From Fimbriimonadaceae bacterium (GTDB lineage Bacteria; Armatimonadota; Fimbriimonadia; Fimbriimonadales; Fimbriimonadaceae): 64,000 bases of DNA. The stretch lies in assembly GCA_019187105.1 (NCBI GenBank), contig JABAQM010000001.1, forward strand, positions 806,001-870,000, written 5' to 3'. Every line of letters begins with the position of its first letter. Positions within the stretch are counted from its first letter, which is position 1. This document shows, piece by piece, positions 1 through 8,639 of this stretch. A program made the translations under genes and the position numbers. The notes under the pieces are model-generated. The model did not search any database, had not been told where the DNA came from, and was given only the letters and a program-made list of their open reading frames with translations.

Positions 1-3000
1 AGAACTTCACGCCTGCCTTGGAAAGGCGCGCCGGCAACGAGTAATACCAGTCAACGGGAAGGTCGCCGGAGGGGGTGCGATAAACCGCGTTGAGGATCAC
101 CGGCACCTGCTTTGCAGCCAGCCATTCGGCAATCTCGCCTGCGCCCGAGCACCCATAAAGCACGATCTGAACCCGCTCTTTCTCCGCCCATTCAACTGCG
201 GACCGGATTTCGGCAGCCGAATTGACGCTCAGCATAACCGGCATCTGGCGCGCGGCCACCATCGCCATCGCCTCCTGGCGATGGTCGACCGGTACCGGTT
301 TTTCCGGTGCGGCCGACCGCTGTCGGAACAGATAGTCACGGGAGTCGTCGAGCGCCTTCGTCAGGTCTTGAAGCATCTGGGATGCCGATTGGGACCCCCC
401 TCCACCCTGCTGCAGGCCCGCCATCATATCGTCATGTTCGTGAACGTCTCCCAGTTCCTCGCAACGGCACCTCCCATCCAAGTCGTCCTCCCCACCGCCA
501 AAACCTCTGCTGGCGCCGAGATAAGCCAGGGCCGCACCGCTCTTCACGGTTAGGTCCTCCCACGTGTAGCCTTCGGTGTTGATCAGAGCGGCTTGTCCGG
601 CAGCGCCACTGCCACCCGGGCGAACGAGGACCGTGAGGATCCCCTGCTGGCGGGCGACCGCCATCGTCTCCCATTCAGGGTTGATCGCTCGCTCCACCTT
701 GTAGTCCGGGTGGAAGGATCCTCGCTCGGACGAATCGTCGCTGGCCGGAACCTGTCCGATCTCGTTCAATCCGATCGTCGTGATCGGGTCGATCAAGCCG
801 GGATAGAGGTGCTTGCCGCGCCCATCGACTCGCTCACCACCATTGGCGGCCAGGTTCTTCCCTACTGCCTCGATCTTGCCAGTCGCCGAGATTCGAACGT
901 CGCCAACGAAGGGATCTCCTGTCATCGGGTGAACCGTCGCTCCGGCAATCAGAGTCGACTTGCGGGGATAGCGGGCGGTCCCGGCGCGGGTATCGAGCGG
1001 TCCAATGCCGAACTTGGCCGTGGTTGGCTCGATGGCGGGACTGTTGGCCAAAGAAGCCTGAGTCTCTGCGGGTGACGCACCCTGGAGGACCCGCTTAGCC
1101 TCCAGCAGCTCTCTTTCCCGGTCTTTGCGCTGCTGTGCGTCGTTCGCTCGGTCGAATCGCTTCACGCCATCGACGTAAGTTTCCAAGCACACGGCGAAGA
1201 TGCTCGTAGGTTCGGCCGTCCAGATCGCGAGGTCGGCGTCCTTTCCGACTTCGAGGGAACCGGAGCGGTCGGCGATGCCAAGTTGGCGACAAGGCTCGAT
1301 CGTCACAAAGCTGAGGGCCCTTTCTGCGGAAACCCCGCCGTAGCGCATGCTTTTGGCAGCTTCCTGATTCAATCGTCGAGCGTGATCGCCGCTGTCACTG
1401 TTGACGCTGACCACGACTCCCCGCTCGGCCATCAAGGCGGCATTGTACGGGATCGCGTCATAGGCCTCGAGCTTGTAGCCCCACCAATCCGAGAAGGTGC
1501 TTCCTCCAACGCCGAGTTCAGCCATCTCGTCGGCGATCTTGTAGCCCTCCAGGACGTGTTGGAGCGTGGCGAGCTTCCCGCCATATTCCTTCACCACGCG
1601 CATCAGCATGAGCATCTCGTCGGCGCGATAGCCATGGCTGTGCACCCATCGTTTGCCCGCGACGATTTCGCCCAGCCCTTCGAGCTGCAAGTCTCGGCGC
1701 GGCTCGAGTTTCGATTTGCCGGACCGGAAGGCATCCCATTCGTCGTTGTATTCCTTGCCAAGCTGGAGCGCACGGCGGATGGATTCCTCAACACCCATGC
1801 GCGTCCGCGGTCGCCAGGTCATCAGATGAGTGCCGATGGGAGCCGGTCGACCACCACCGAAACCGCCGGTATCCTCGCGGATGGGGTTCTGGCCGAGGGC
1901 GAACTTAACCCCTTCGGGAGCCGAATCAATGTGGAGCTGATCCGGCCGAAGTCCCCACCGCCACTTTGCCGTGTTCGACTGTCCGCCGATGGCGTTTGCC
2001 GAGCCGTGCAGTTGGAGGGCTCCGACGGTGCCACCAGAGAGCTGGACATAGATTCCCGAGTCGAGGTGGTTCACCACGTCGCCGATGCGGCACTCCACGG
2101 TGACCATGTTCGAGCCTTCGTTGACTCCGCCGCTAATGGCAGTATGGCTGTGTGCATCCCAAATGCCTGGGGAGATGTGCTTGCCGGTTGCGTCGATAAC
2201 CTCGCACCCTTCCGGCGCCTTTAGGCCACGACCAACAGCTTCGATCTTGCCTCGGTTAATGAGAACGTCGGCGCCCTTCATCGTCCCTTGGGGCCCCATC
2301 GTCCACACCGTTGCGTTCCGATAGAGGCGATAGGCCGCTTGAGTTTCCGCCGGAGCGGGAAAGACGCTCGTGTTGACCGGCATGAGGGAGAGGACGGGAT
2401 CACGCTTGAGCTCCTCTGGCTTTTTCCGGTCCGGCATCTTGAAGTCGACACGCTTGCCATTGGCAAAGACCGCCATGACTTCGCTGCTGGAATCGAAAAG
2501 GTCGCCCTGCGTGAGGAGAACGTTTCCAAGCTTGCCTTTCTCAATTGTCCCCGCCATGGATTCAATTCCAAGAAGACTGGCAGGTCGGGTGGTCATCGCG
2601 GCCAGCGCGCTATCGCGGCTTAGGCCGGCCTGAACGTAGCGCCGAATGCCTTCGAGTGGTTCAAACGTGCTGGCCGGCGCATAAATGAACTGAATGCCCT
2701 TCGCTTCGAGCGTCTTCGCGGATTGGAGCTCGTTAAAATGGGACCGGACGCTGTTGAGGGAGACCGTCGCCAGATTGTCGCCGATATTTGGCTTGGCAGG
2801 AATCTGGCCACGAAGCATTACGGTCGAGCCAGGCAGTAGATCGGCATAAGCCAGCGCACCCGAACGCAGACCGTAAAGCGGCCGCAGATTGAATTCCTGC
2901 ACGATTCGGTGAGCGATATAGAAATTCGTTTCGGTCAGCTCATCAAATACGGCCGTTTTGGCGCCGCTTACGAGCGGCACCAGATTCGCAATGGCGGGAT

Positions 3001-3766
3001 TCGGATCGCTTGGCTGACCTGTTTTTGCCCGGCGCAGATACCACTCGCCGTCGGCAAGAGACTGCCGCATGAAGGCGACGACTGCCATGAGGGCGCCAGG
3101 GTAGCCGCTCCCCGAACGCGAGCTAAAGCTAAAGGGCACCATTTCGGGCCGGGCAATAACGCTCGTGGCCGAGAAGGTGGGACTCTCAAGCGTGTAAACC
3201 GCGGAGGTCGCTCCCACGACACCGCCACTCGTGGAGATCTGAGCGATCGTGAATCCGCTCTTTGCGAGCGATCCGACGGCAGAGACGTTCTCGAACTTGG
3301 CGTCGGCGGTCTTGTTGCCGCTCAAAAGGTTGTCGCCCCGGCCCCAAGGGTCGGCATCGCGCTTCCGCATCGCTTCTGCAGGGTCGGTCGTCGTGTCCTG
3401 CTGTCGCCGCCCACCCCTCGGCCTTTCCTCTTCGTCGCCAGGTGCGCCCGGATTGGGGTTGTTTTCGTTGGGATTTGCGGCGCCACCCGCTGCCGGGGTC
3501 GTCGCGCCGCCGGCGCGCAGCCAAGGATGGATGAGGCCGGCATAGGCGGTTAACCCGCTGCAATCCAGTACTTCGGCGTCGCCCGCAGCCCCAACTTCGC
3601 CTACCGCCACGATCTTGCCGTCACGGATCAGAATGCTGCCCTTCTCCACCACTTCACCCGGGCGCATGACGATGCGGAGGTCCTTCAGCAGCCAAGCCTT
3701 GGGTAACGCAGGCTTGGCGTCCTGGGGAATGACGGCGAGAGCGGCGACGATCATCAGCGGCGACAT
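1..3766 (-). CDS. Tandem (three-module) amidohydrolase, partial at the window edge
   Basis: One open frame runs from ATG 3766 to the left edge (1255 codons, no stop), so the C-terminus is missing. Residues 1-20 look like a signal peptide (MSPLMIVAALAVIPQ). The chain shows three successive amidohydrolase-superfamily modules, each beginning with the composite beta-sandwich motif of the ...DGKIVAVG... type. Module 1 starts near residue 28 and has AGLIHPWL where the HxH metal motif should be. Module 2 starts near 460 and keeps DAHSH (H539, H541), further His near 707 and 735, and a NSDS Asp near 790, so it may be the active unit. Module 3 starts near 950 and has LYPGLIDPITTIGL, again without HxH. 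Residues about 100-125 are Pro/Gly/Asn-rich. An internal ATG at 3754 is an alternative start. The substrate cannot be told; such exported members are often annotated as imidazolonepropionase- or dipeptidase-like. Confidence 0.85.
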   Translation of the reverse strand, partial: MSPLMIVAALAVIPQDAKPALPKAWLLKDLRIVMRPGEVVEKGSILIRDGKIVAVGEVGAAGDAEVLDCSGLTAYAGLIHPWLRAGGATTPAAGGAANPNENNPNPGAPGDEEERPRGGRRQQDTTTDPAEAMRKRDADPWGRGDNLLSGNKTADAKFENVSAVGSLAKSGFTIAQISTSGGVVGATSAVYTLESPTFSATSVIARPEMVPFSFSSRSGSGYPGALMAVVAFMRQSLADGEWYLRRAKTGQPSDPNPAIANLVPLVSGAKTAVFDELTETNFYIAHRIVQEFNLRPLYGLRSGALAYADLLPGSTVMLRGQIPAKPNIGDNLATVSLNSVRSHFNELQSAKTLEAKGIQFIYAPASTFEPLEGIRRYVQAGLSRDSALAAMTTRPASLLGIESMAGTIEKGKLGNVLLTQGDLFDSSSEVMAVFANGKRVDFKMPDRKKPEELKRDPVLSLMPVNTSVFPAPAETQAAYRLYRNATVWTMGPQGTMKGADVLINRGKIEAVGRGLKAPEGCEVIDATGKHISPGIWDAHSHTAISGGVNEGSNMVTVECRIGDVVNHLDSGIYVQLSGGTVGALQLHGSANAIGGQSNTAKWRWGLRPDQLHIDSAPEGVKFALGQNPIREDTGGFGGGRPAPIGTHLMTWRPRTRMGVEESIRRALQLGKEYNDEWDAFRSGKSKLEPRRDLQLEGLGEIVAGKRWVHSHGYRADEMLMLMRVVKEYGGKLATLQHVLEGYKIADEMAELGVGGSTFSDWWGYKLEAYDAIPYNAALMAERGVVVSVNSDSGDHARRLNQEAAKSMRYGGVSAERALSFVTIEPCRQLGIADRSGSLEVGKDADLAIWTAEPTSIFAVCLETYVDGVKRFDRANDAQQRKDRERELLEAKRVLQGASPAETQASLANSPAIEPTTAKFGIGPLDTRAGTARYPRKSTLIAGATVHPMTGDPFVGDVRISATGKIEAVGKNLAANGGERVDGRGKHLYPGLIDPITTIGLNEIGQVPASDDSSERGSFHPDYKVERAINPEWETMAVARQQGILTVLVRPGGSGAAGQAALINTEGYTWEDLTVKSGAALAYLGASRGFGGGEDDLDGRCRCEELGDVHEHDDMMAGLQQGGGGSQSASQMLQDLTKALDDSRDYLFRQRSAAPEKPVPVDHRQEAMAMVAARQMPVMLSVNSAAEIRSAVEWAEKERVQIVLYGCSGAGEIAEWLAAKQVPVILNAVYRTPSGDLPVDWYYSLPARLSKAGVKF

Positions 3767-3838
3767 AATGGCACTTTACAACAAGTCGTCCAAAATGTGG
3801 ACCGTCAATCGAGAGGACCGTTGGTTCCCCCCAGAATG

Positions 3839-3933
3839 TGGCGGGAGCGTGTAGGAATCGAACCCACCTAACCCCTTTCGAAGTCACATGCGGTTTTGAA
3901 GACCGAGGGGCACACCAGCACCCATTCGCTCCC
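3839..3933 (-). tRNA. selC: tRNA-Sec (anticodon TCA)
   Basis: This 95-nt tRNA reads UGA for selenocysteine. The acceptor is GGGAGCG/CGCTCCC with a mismatched eighth pair, followed by discriminator G and encoded CCA. The D stem has the diagnostic 6 bp (GGGTGC/GTGCCC) closed by a 4-nt loop. The anticodon loop is CTTCAAA. The long variable arm is a 7-bp stem with a GAAA tetraloop, and the T arm contains GGTTCGATTCC. The anticodon stem shows only four clean pairs plus a T.C mismatch. No selA, selB or selD lies in the window. The gene is divergent from the osmC-like gene, with about 50 bp between them. Confidence 0.9.
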
Positions 3934-3985
3934 AGGTGGATTGGTTGTACCGCATTTGAACCTGCGGTGAACGTAGAATGAGATG

Positions 3986-4438
3986 ATGATCGAGGTTCGC
4001 TGGAAGTCCGGAATGGCATTCGACGCGGAAACCCAAGCAGGAACTCAATTCGGGTTCGACGCTTATCCCGATTCTGGGGGGCAGGGCAATGGTCCGACAC
4101 CGCTGGAAACGTTCTTGGCCGCTGCCGCCGCGTGCGCGGGAATGGACGTTGTTTCGATATTGTTGAAAAAGCGCCAGGACGTTCGATCGTATCGGATCGA
4201 GGTTGAGGGTGACCGCCAGCCCCCCGGATCATGGCCCCGTCCGTACACGACGATCAGATTCCGGCACATTGTCGAGGGCGATGTGGACCCCGAGGCGGTC
4301 GCCCGCGCGGTGGAGCTGACCGACGAGAAGTATTGCAGCGTATTGGCTACCTTGCGATCGAACCCCGCGATCGAGTCCAGCTGGGAAGTCTCGGAGTTCG
4401 CTATGGCTGAGGATCCTGACCCGGCACAAACCGCTTGA
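3986..4438 (+). CDS. OsmC/Ohr-family protein
   Basis: A 150-aa OsmC-like protein. Members reduce organic hydroperoxides with a pair of reactive cysteines or have related redox roles in the cytoplasm. Both Cys are present (about C50 in AAACAGMD and C117 in KYCSVLATL), in the usual positions and at the usual length for the family. Two in-frame ATGs lie at 3983 and 3986. I prefer 3986 because a TAGAAT box at 3974-3979 ends exactly 6 nt before it and there is no ribosome-binding site, which fits a leaderless message. The 3' end overlaps the convergent AraC gene by 38 bp. Confidence 0.85.
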   Translation: MIEVRWKSGMAFDAETQAGTQFGFDAYPDSGGQGNGPTPLETFLAAAAACAGMDVVSILLKKRQDVRSYRIEVEGDRQPPGSWPRPYTTIRFRHIVEGDVDPEAVARAVELTDEKYCSVLATLRSNPAIESSWEVSEFAMAEDPDPAQTA

Positions 4439-5234
4439 ATTCACCTGCCCGAAAAACATCGACTTGAGGGCGCAGGCGGCGAATGTCGCGGGGCGAAGCC
4501 CCCAGTCGGTCCCGGACAAAGCGATTAAACGCGTGGACATCGGAGAGCCCACACTGGGCGGCGATCTGCTTGATTGGCATGGTGGATTCGGTCAGGAGCC
4601 GGTGGGCAAGCTGCACGCGGCGCCCCCGAACGTACTGCATCGGCGTCATGCCGTGTTCGCTGAGGAACAGCCGGTTTAGTTGACTCGAGGAGAGGTGGAC
4701 CTGCCTGGCCAGATCCGCAACCTTCAGGTCATCAGCCAGGCGACCCTCAATGATCTTCTCGGCCTCTTCCACGAAGACGTTGCGCGCGGCATGATGACTC
4801 GGCTCAGCCACGGACCACAGAAGCGCATAGACGACCGCGTGAACAAACGTGCGCGTGAGCTGGAGTTGGTTGAGGCCCTTCCTGAAATTCATGTCCCAGA
4901 AATATCCTTCATCGCCCAACGACGACCTGACCGGCAAGGAGACAACGTCCCGGTCAGACTGCACGGGGCAAAACGTAAAGTAGTCGTAGACGTAAACGTC
5001 CAGCCCTCCACAATCCACGACGCAGCGGCTCCCCGGCGGAACGATAATCAGATCGAATGGGACGAACGGGAAGCCAAAGCCGTTAAGCGTAAACTGGCCG
5101 TGGTACCGGTAGAGCAGCGCCTGCCACAGATCGCTTGGTTGCACCCACTCCAAATGGTGGTGCTCATGGGCAAACGCGCCGCTCGTGCGGAACTCAATCC
5201 CCGGAGACAGCGAACAACGGTGATACCGGTTCAT
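4401..5234 (-). CDS. AraC-family transcriptional regulator
   Basis: About 277 aa. The N-terminal half looks like a cupin sensor domain (HEHHHLEW and a following beta-rich stretch), as in sugar-sensing AraC proteins. The C-terminal 100 residues hold the two helix-turn-helix units: VADLARQVHLSSSQLNRLF, then IKQIAAQCGLSDVHAFNRFVR. ATG 5234 is chosen; an in-frame GTG at 5237 and a TTG at 5246 are alternatives, and a TAAAAT box sits about 8 nt before the GTG. The effector and targets are unknown. It overlaps the end of the convergent OsmC gene. The family is certain, the start less so. Confidence 0.85.
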   Translation of the reverse strand: MNRYHRCSLSPGIEFRTSGAFAHEHHHLEWVQPSDLWQALLYRYHGQFTLNGFGFPFVPFDLIIVPPGSRCVVDCGGLDVYVYDYFTFCPVQSDRDVVSLPVRSSLGDEGYFWDMNFRKGLNQLQLTRTFVHAVVYALLWSVAEPSHHAARNVFVEEAEKIIEGRLADDLKVADLARQVHLSSSQLNRLFLSEHGMTPMQYVRGRRVQLAHRLLTESTMPIKQIAAQCGLSDVHAFNRFVRDRLGASPRDIRRLRPQVDVFRAGEFKRFVPGQDPQP

Positions 5235-5392
5235 CACTGTCCACAATTTTATTCATTTTTTTCCGTCGTTCGCAGCACAGTGAAGGCAATGTGAGCAGTT
5301 ACCGCCGTATGGTGCATGTGTAGATGCAGTAGTGTGCGAAAACAAGCATCCCCGCAAAAACACGGCAAGAGTTGGCGGACAATGGTTACACG

Positions 5393-7012
5393 ATGAACCT
5401 CCGCACTCTCTCCCTCACTGTTGCGATTCTCGGGGTCTCCGCCATATCTGGGACCACTAGTGCCCAGTACATCAAGCGCACCGCGATGCCCGACTATGAT
5501 CAAAAGCGCACGACGCTGCCCAACGATGGCAAACAGTATTGCGTCCCCACCTCTAGCGTCGACCTGTTGCGCTACATGGCATGGTACGGCATGCCGGCCC
5601 AAGACCTGACCTACGGCACGAGCTACAGCAACGTCACCGCCCTGATTGCCCTCGTGAGCATCCTCATGCTGACGGATCCTTACGGCGGCACATCCAGCGC
5701 GTACTCCTGGCCGGCGCTCCGTGACTGGGTTTGGTCCAACTGCGGAGGAAAACTGGTTTATCAGTACTACTACGGCCGGGACTGGAGCTGGAGCATGAAC
5801 ACCGTGAAGAACTGGCAGATGGCGGGCGCCATCGCTCGAATGGGGTATGGCCGCTACACCTCCACTTCGAGCGGGTGGCGACGAGACAACGGCCACTCGA
5901 TCGCCATGGCGGGAGTGGACTTTAACGGAGCCACCAAGAAATTCTTCGTTGCCGATCCTGCAAGCGATGACGGGAATTGGACCAGCCAGGGCAGCTTCAC
6001 GATCGACACCAAAGACACCGGCCACATCACTTACACCGACCAAGACTACGGTCAGCTCACTCACGCTCGCTACACCTACTGGACCGGCGATAGTGGCAAC
6101 CGGCGGGCCATCGTTGACAGCATGCATGTGATCCAACCGGTTTACGGTGGCTGGCCATTTGCGGGTCGGAGCAACACGATCACCACGATCATGCCGTGGC
6201 AATGGACCACCACCGAGGTTCAGGTGCCGAGCGAGTACACGATGTCCACCAGCGCCATTATCCACGACTGGGTGTACGACGTCGGCGACTTCGGTATCTG
6301 GTGGCTCGGACACACGGGCAAGGTGTGGTATCACGACCTTCTTTCGAACACGACAACCGGCTTCACGGCGGTATCGAATGCGAAGCTGATCGGCGTGGGA
6401 GGGACCACGGCCGACGTGTTTGTCATCATCGATAACGGCGCTACCGACCGGATCATGAAGATAAACCGAGAGACGGCAAAATCGAGCGTCATCACGCTCC
6501 CGGGCAAGGTAACCACCTTCGACTATGACGACACGTCGCGGCGGATCGCGATGCTCTCGCCGGACGGCTCGACCGTTATCTCGATCAGTGAAAAGATGAC
6601 CGACGTACAGGTCGACAAGCTGTCTCGTCTAACGACGGCGATGCCTTTCGCGTCAGTTCCAACCCTCTTCAAGGTGGACCAATCGACGGGCGATTATCTG
6701 GTCGCTACTCGGGGCGGCTCGACGATCGAACGGTTCCGCAAGGTAGGCGGAAAGCGGATTGGCGAGATCCAGAGCTATCGGATCGCAAATGGAATCCAGA
6801 GTTTCACCCCCTTCGAGGGCGGGATCGTCGTGATCCAAGACGGCAGCACCCTTTACTCCTTCGACAAAGACTTCTTACCGACACCAACCCAGTTCAGCGG
6901 GATATCGGTGGAAGGTGACTTCAAGATGTCCCGTTCTCAGGCACTTGCCAAGGTGGAAGAGATGACCGGTCCGGGCTGGGCAGACGAACTGCCGGCTCGA
7001 GACGAACCCTAA
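5393..7012 (+). CDS. Secreted C39-like cysteine peptidase domain plus propeller-like region (copy 1)
   Basis: 539 aa beginning with a Sec signal peptide (MNLRTLSLTVAILGVSAISGTTSAQ). The mature N-terminal half looks like a papain-fold peptidase of the C39-like type: C50 in KQYCVPTSS, H168 in GHSIAMAGVD and D188 in VADPAS are the likely triad. From about residue 270 the sequence turns into repeated beta-strand blades (LIGVGGTTADVF, TTFDYDDTSRRIAML, SFTPFEGGIVVIQDG) like a seven-bladed propeller. It ends with the conserved tail MSRSQALAKVEEM. ATG 5393 is chosen because it opens the signal peptide; an upstream TTG at 5372 is less likely. The gene is followed 4 nt later by a close paralogue in the same direction. 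I do not know a characterised protein of this architecture; the peptidase call is inferred from motifs. Confidence 0.7.
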   Translation: MNLRTLSLTVAILGVSAISGTTSAQYIKRTAMPDYDQKRTTLPNDGKQYCVPTSSVDLLRYMAWYGMPAQDLTYGTSYSNVTALIALVSILMLTDPYGGTSSAYSWPALRDWVWSNCGGKLVYQYYYGRDWSWSMNTVKNWQMAGAIARMGYGRYTSTSSGWRRDNGHSIAMAGVDFNGATKKFFVADPASDDGNWTSQGSFTIDTKDTGHITYTDQDYGQLTHARYTYWTGDSGNRRAIVDSMHVIQPVYGGWPFAGRSNTITTIMPWQWTTTEVQVPSEYTMSTSAIIHDWVYDVGDFGIWWLGHTGKVWYHDLLSNTTTGFTAVSNAKLIGVGGTTADVFVIIDNGATDRIMKINRETAKSSVITLPGKVTTFDYDDTSRRIAMLSPDGSTVISISEKMTDVQVDKLSRLTTAMPFASVPTLFKVDQSTGDYLVATRGGSTIERFRKVGGKRIGEIQSYRIANGIQSFTPFEGGIVVIQDGSTLYSFDKDFLPTPTQFSGISVEGDFKMSRSQALAKVEEMTGPGWADELPARDEP

Positions 7013-7016
7013 GCAA

Positions 7017-8633
7017 ATGAAAACACGATCACTTCAGATTCTCACTCTAGCCGCGTGCCTTGCTGGATCTGGTCCTGTGGCCGCCCAGTTCCTCAAGCGC
7101 ACGGGCATGCCGGACTACGACCAAAAGCGCACCACGCTTCCCAACGATGGCCGCATGTACTGCGTCCCAACGTCGAGCGTGAACCTCCTACGCTATATGG
7201 CCTGGCACGGCATGCCGAACCAAGACAAGAGCTATGGAGCGACGTACAGTCAGGTCACATCCTTTATCTCCCACGTCGGTGCCGCGATGGCTACGGACCC
7301 TGAAACGGGAACCACCGGGAGCAACTCCTGGCCCGCATTAAAGAACTGGATTTGGGATCACGATGGTGGCAATCTCATTTTCCAGTACTTCTATGGACGC
7401 GATTGGTCGTGGGGCATTGGCACCATCAAAAACTGGCAGATGGCTGGCGCGATCGCGCGGATGGGGTACGGGCGCTATGTCGCCGACACCGGCGGCTATC
7501 GTCGTGATAGCGGCCATTCCATCACTTTGGCAGGCGTTGACTTTGCGGGTACATCCAAGCGCCTATGGGTGTGCGATCCAGCTAGTGACGACGAAGACTG
7601 GACCAGGCAAGGCCTGTTCACAATCGACGGTAAGTTCACGAGCAACCTGACATACTACGACAAGAAGTATGGTTTCGTAACCCACGCCCGTTACACGAGT
7701 TGGTCGGGCGACAATGGCAACTGGTTTGCAGCTGCCGACAGCATGCACGTAATTCAGCCAGTGTACGCCGGGTGGCCCTTCACTGGGCGCAACACCACGA
7801 TCACCACAATCATGCCCTGGCAGTTCACGGATACGTCCGCAACGGTACCGAGTCAATACTCCATGTCGACGTCCTTCGACATCGTCGATTGGGTTTATGA
7901 CGTGGGTGACTTCGGGATTTGGTTGCTTGGCGCCTCCGGCAAGATTTATTACCACGACCTGCACTCGAACACAACAACTTACTTGACTGGAGTAACGAAC
8001 GCGAAGCTGATTGGGGTCGGAGGTACGACCGCGGATCTTTACCTGATCCTTAACACGGGAGGCTTCGATACGCTCGTCAAGCGCGAGCGTGAAGATGGAT
8101 CGCTAACGCAATACCGACTGCCAGGAAAGGTGACTGTATTCGACTATGACGACACGACTCGACGGGTGGCCCTGCTCGGTGCGGATGGCGCAACCGTTTA
8201 TTCGATGACCGAAGACCTGACCGATCTTAGAGTGGAACGGCTCTCTCGACTGACCAATGCCATCCCGTTCGGATCCGTGCCGTCGTTGTTCAAGGTTGAT
8301 CAAGAGAACGGAGACTATCTCGTTGCTAACCGGGGTGGAACCGCTATCGAACGGTTCCGTAAGGAAGGCGGCAAGCGACTGGGTGAAATCCAAAACTATC
8401 GGGTTGCCTTTGGTATCCGATCGTTCACGCCCTTCAGTAACGGACTGGTGGTTATCCAGGATGGAGACACACTTTACTCATACGATAAGGAGTTCCTCCC
8501 CACCCAGACACAGTTCAGCGGAATCGAAGTTGAAGGGGACGTCAAAATGTCTCGTTCACAGGCTCTGGCCAAGGTTGAAGAGATGATCGGCAAAGAGTGG
8601 GCCGATGTGTTACCCAACGGAGCCAACCCCTAG
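7017..8633 (+). CDS. Secreted C39-like cysteine peptidase domain plus propeller-like region (copy 2)
   Basis: 538 aa, a full-length tandem paralogue of the preceding gene. It has its own signal peptide (MKTRSLQILTLAACLAGSGPVAAQ), the same likely triad (C49 in RMYCVPTSS, H167 in GHSITLAGVD, D187 in VCDPAS), the same blade-like C-terminal half and the same MSRSQALAKVEEM tail. It begins 4 nt after copy 1 stops, so the two are almost certainly co-transcribed. One visible change is the residue two before the Cys (Gln in copy 1, Met here). Its 3' end lies 6 bp from the end of the convergent GAF gene. Function is inferred only. Confidence 0.7.
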   Translation: MKTRSLQILTLAACLAGSGPVAAQFLKRTGMPDYDQKRTTLPNDGRMYCVPTSSVNLLRYMAWHGMPNQDKSYGATYSQVTSFISHVGAAMATDPETGTTGSNSWPALKNWIWDHDGGNLIFQYFYGRDWSWGIGTIKNWQMAGAIARMGYGRYVADTGGYRRDSGHSITLAGVDFAGTSKRLWVCDPASDDEDWTRQGLFTIDGKFTSNLTYYDKKYGFVTHARYTSWSGDNGNWFAAADSMHVIQPVYAGWPFTGRNTTITTIMPWQFTDTSATVPSQYSMSTSFDIVDWVYDVGDFGIWLLGASGKIYYHDLHSNTTTYLTGVTNAKLIGVGGTTADLYLILNTGGFDTLVKREREDGSLTQYRLPGKVTVFDYDDTTRRVALLGADGATVYSMTEDLTDLRVERLSRLTNAIPFGSVPSLFKVDQENGDYLVANRGGTAIERFRKEGGKRLGEIQNYRVAFGIRSFTPFSNGLVVIQDGDTLYSYDKEFLPTQTQFSGIEVEGDVKMSRSQALAKVEEMIGKEWADVLPNGANP

Positions 8634-8639
8634 AGAGGA

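Noticed and set aside
1283-2224. Plus-strand open frame of 313 codons inside the amidohydrolase
   Set aside because: It is antisense to a continuous minus-strand gene with clear motifs, and its own translation shows no family.
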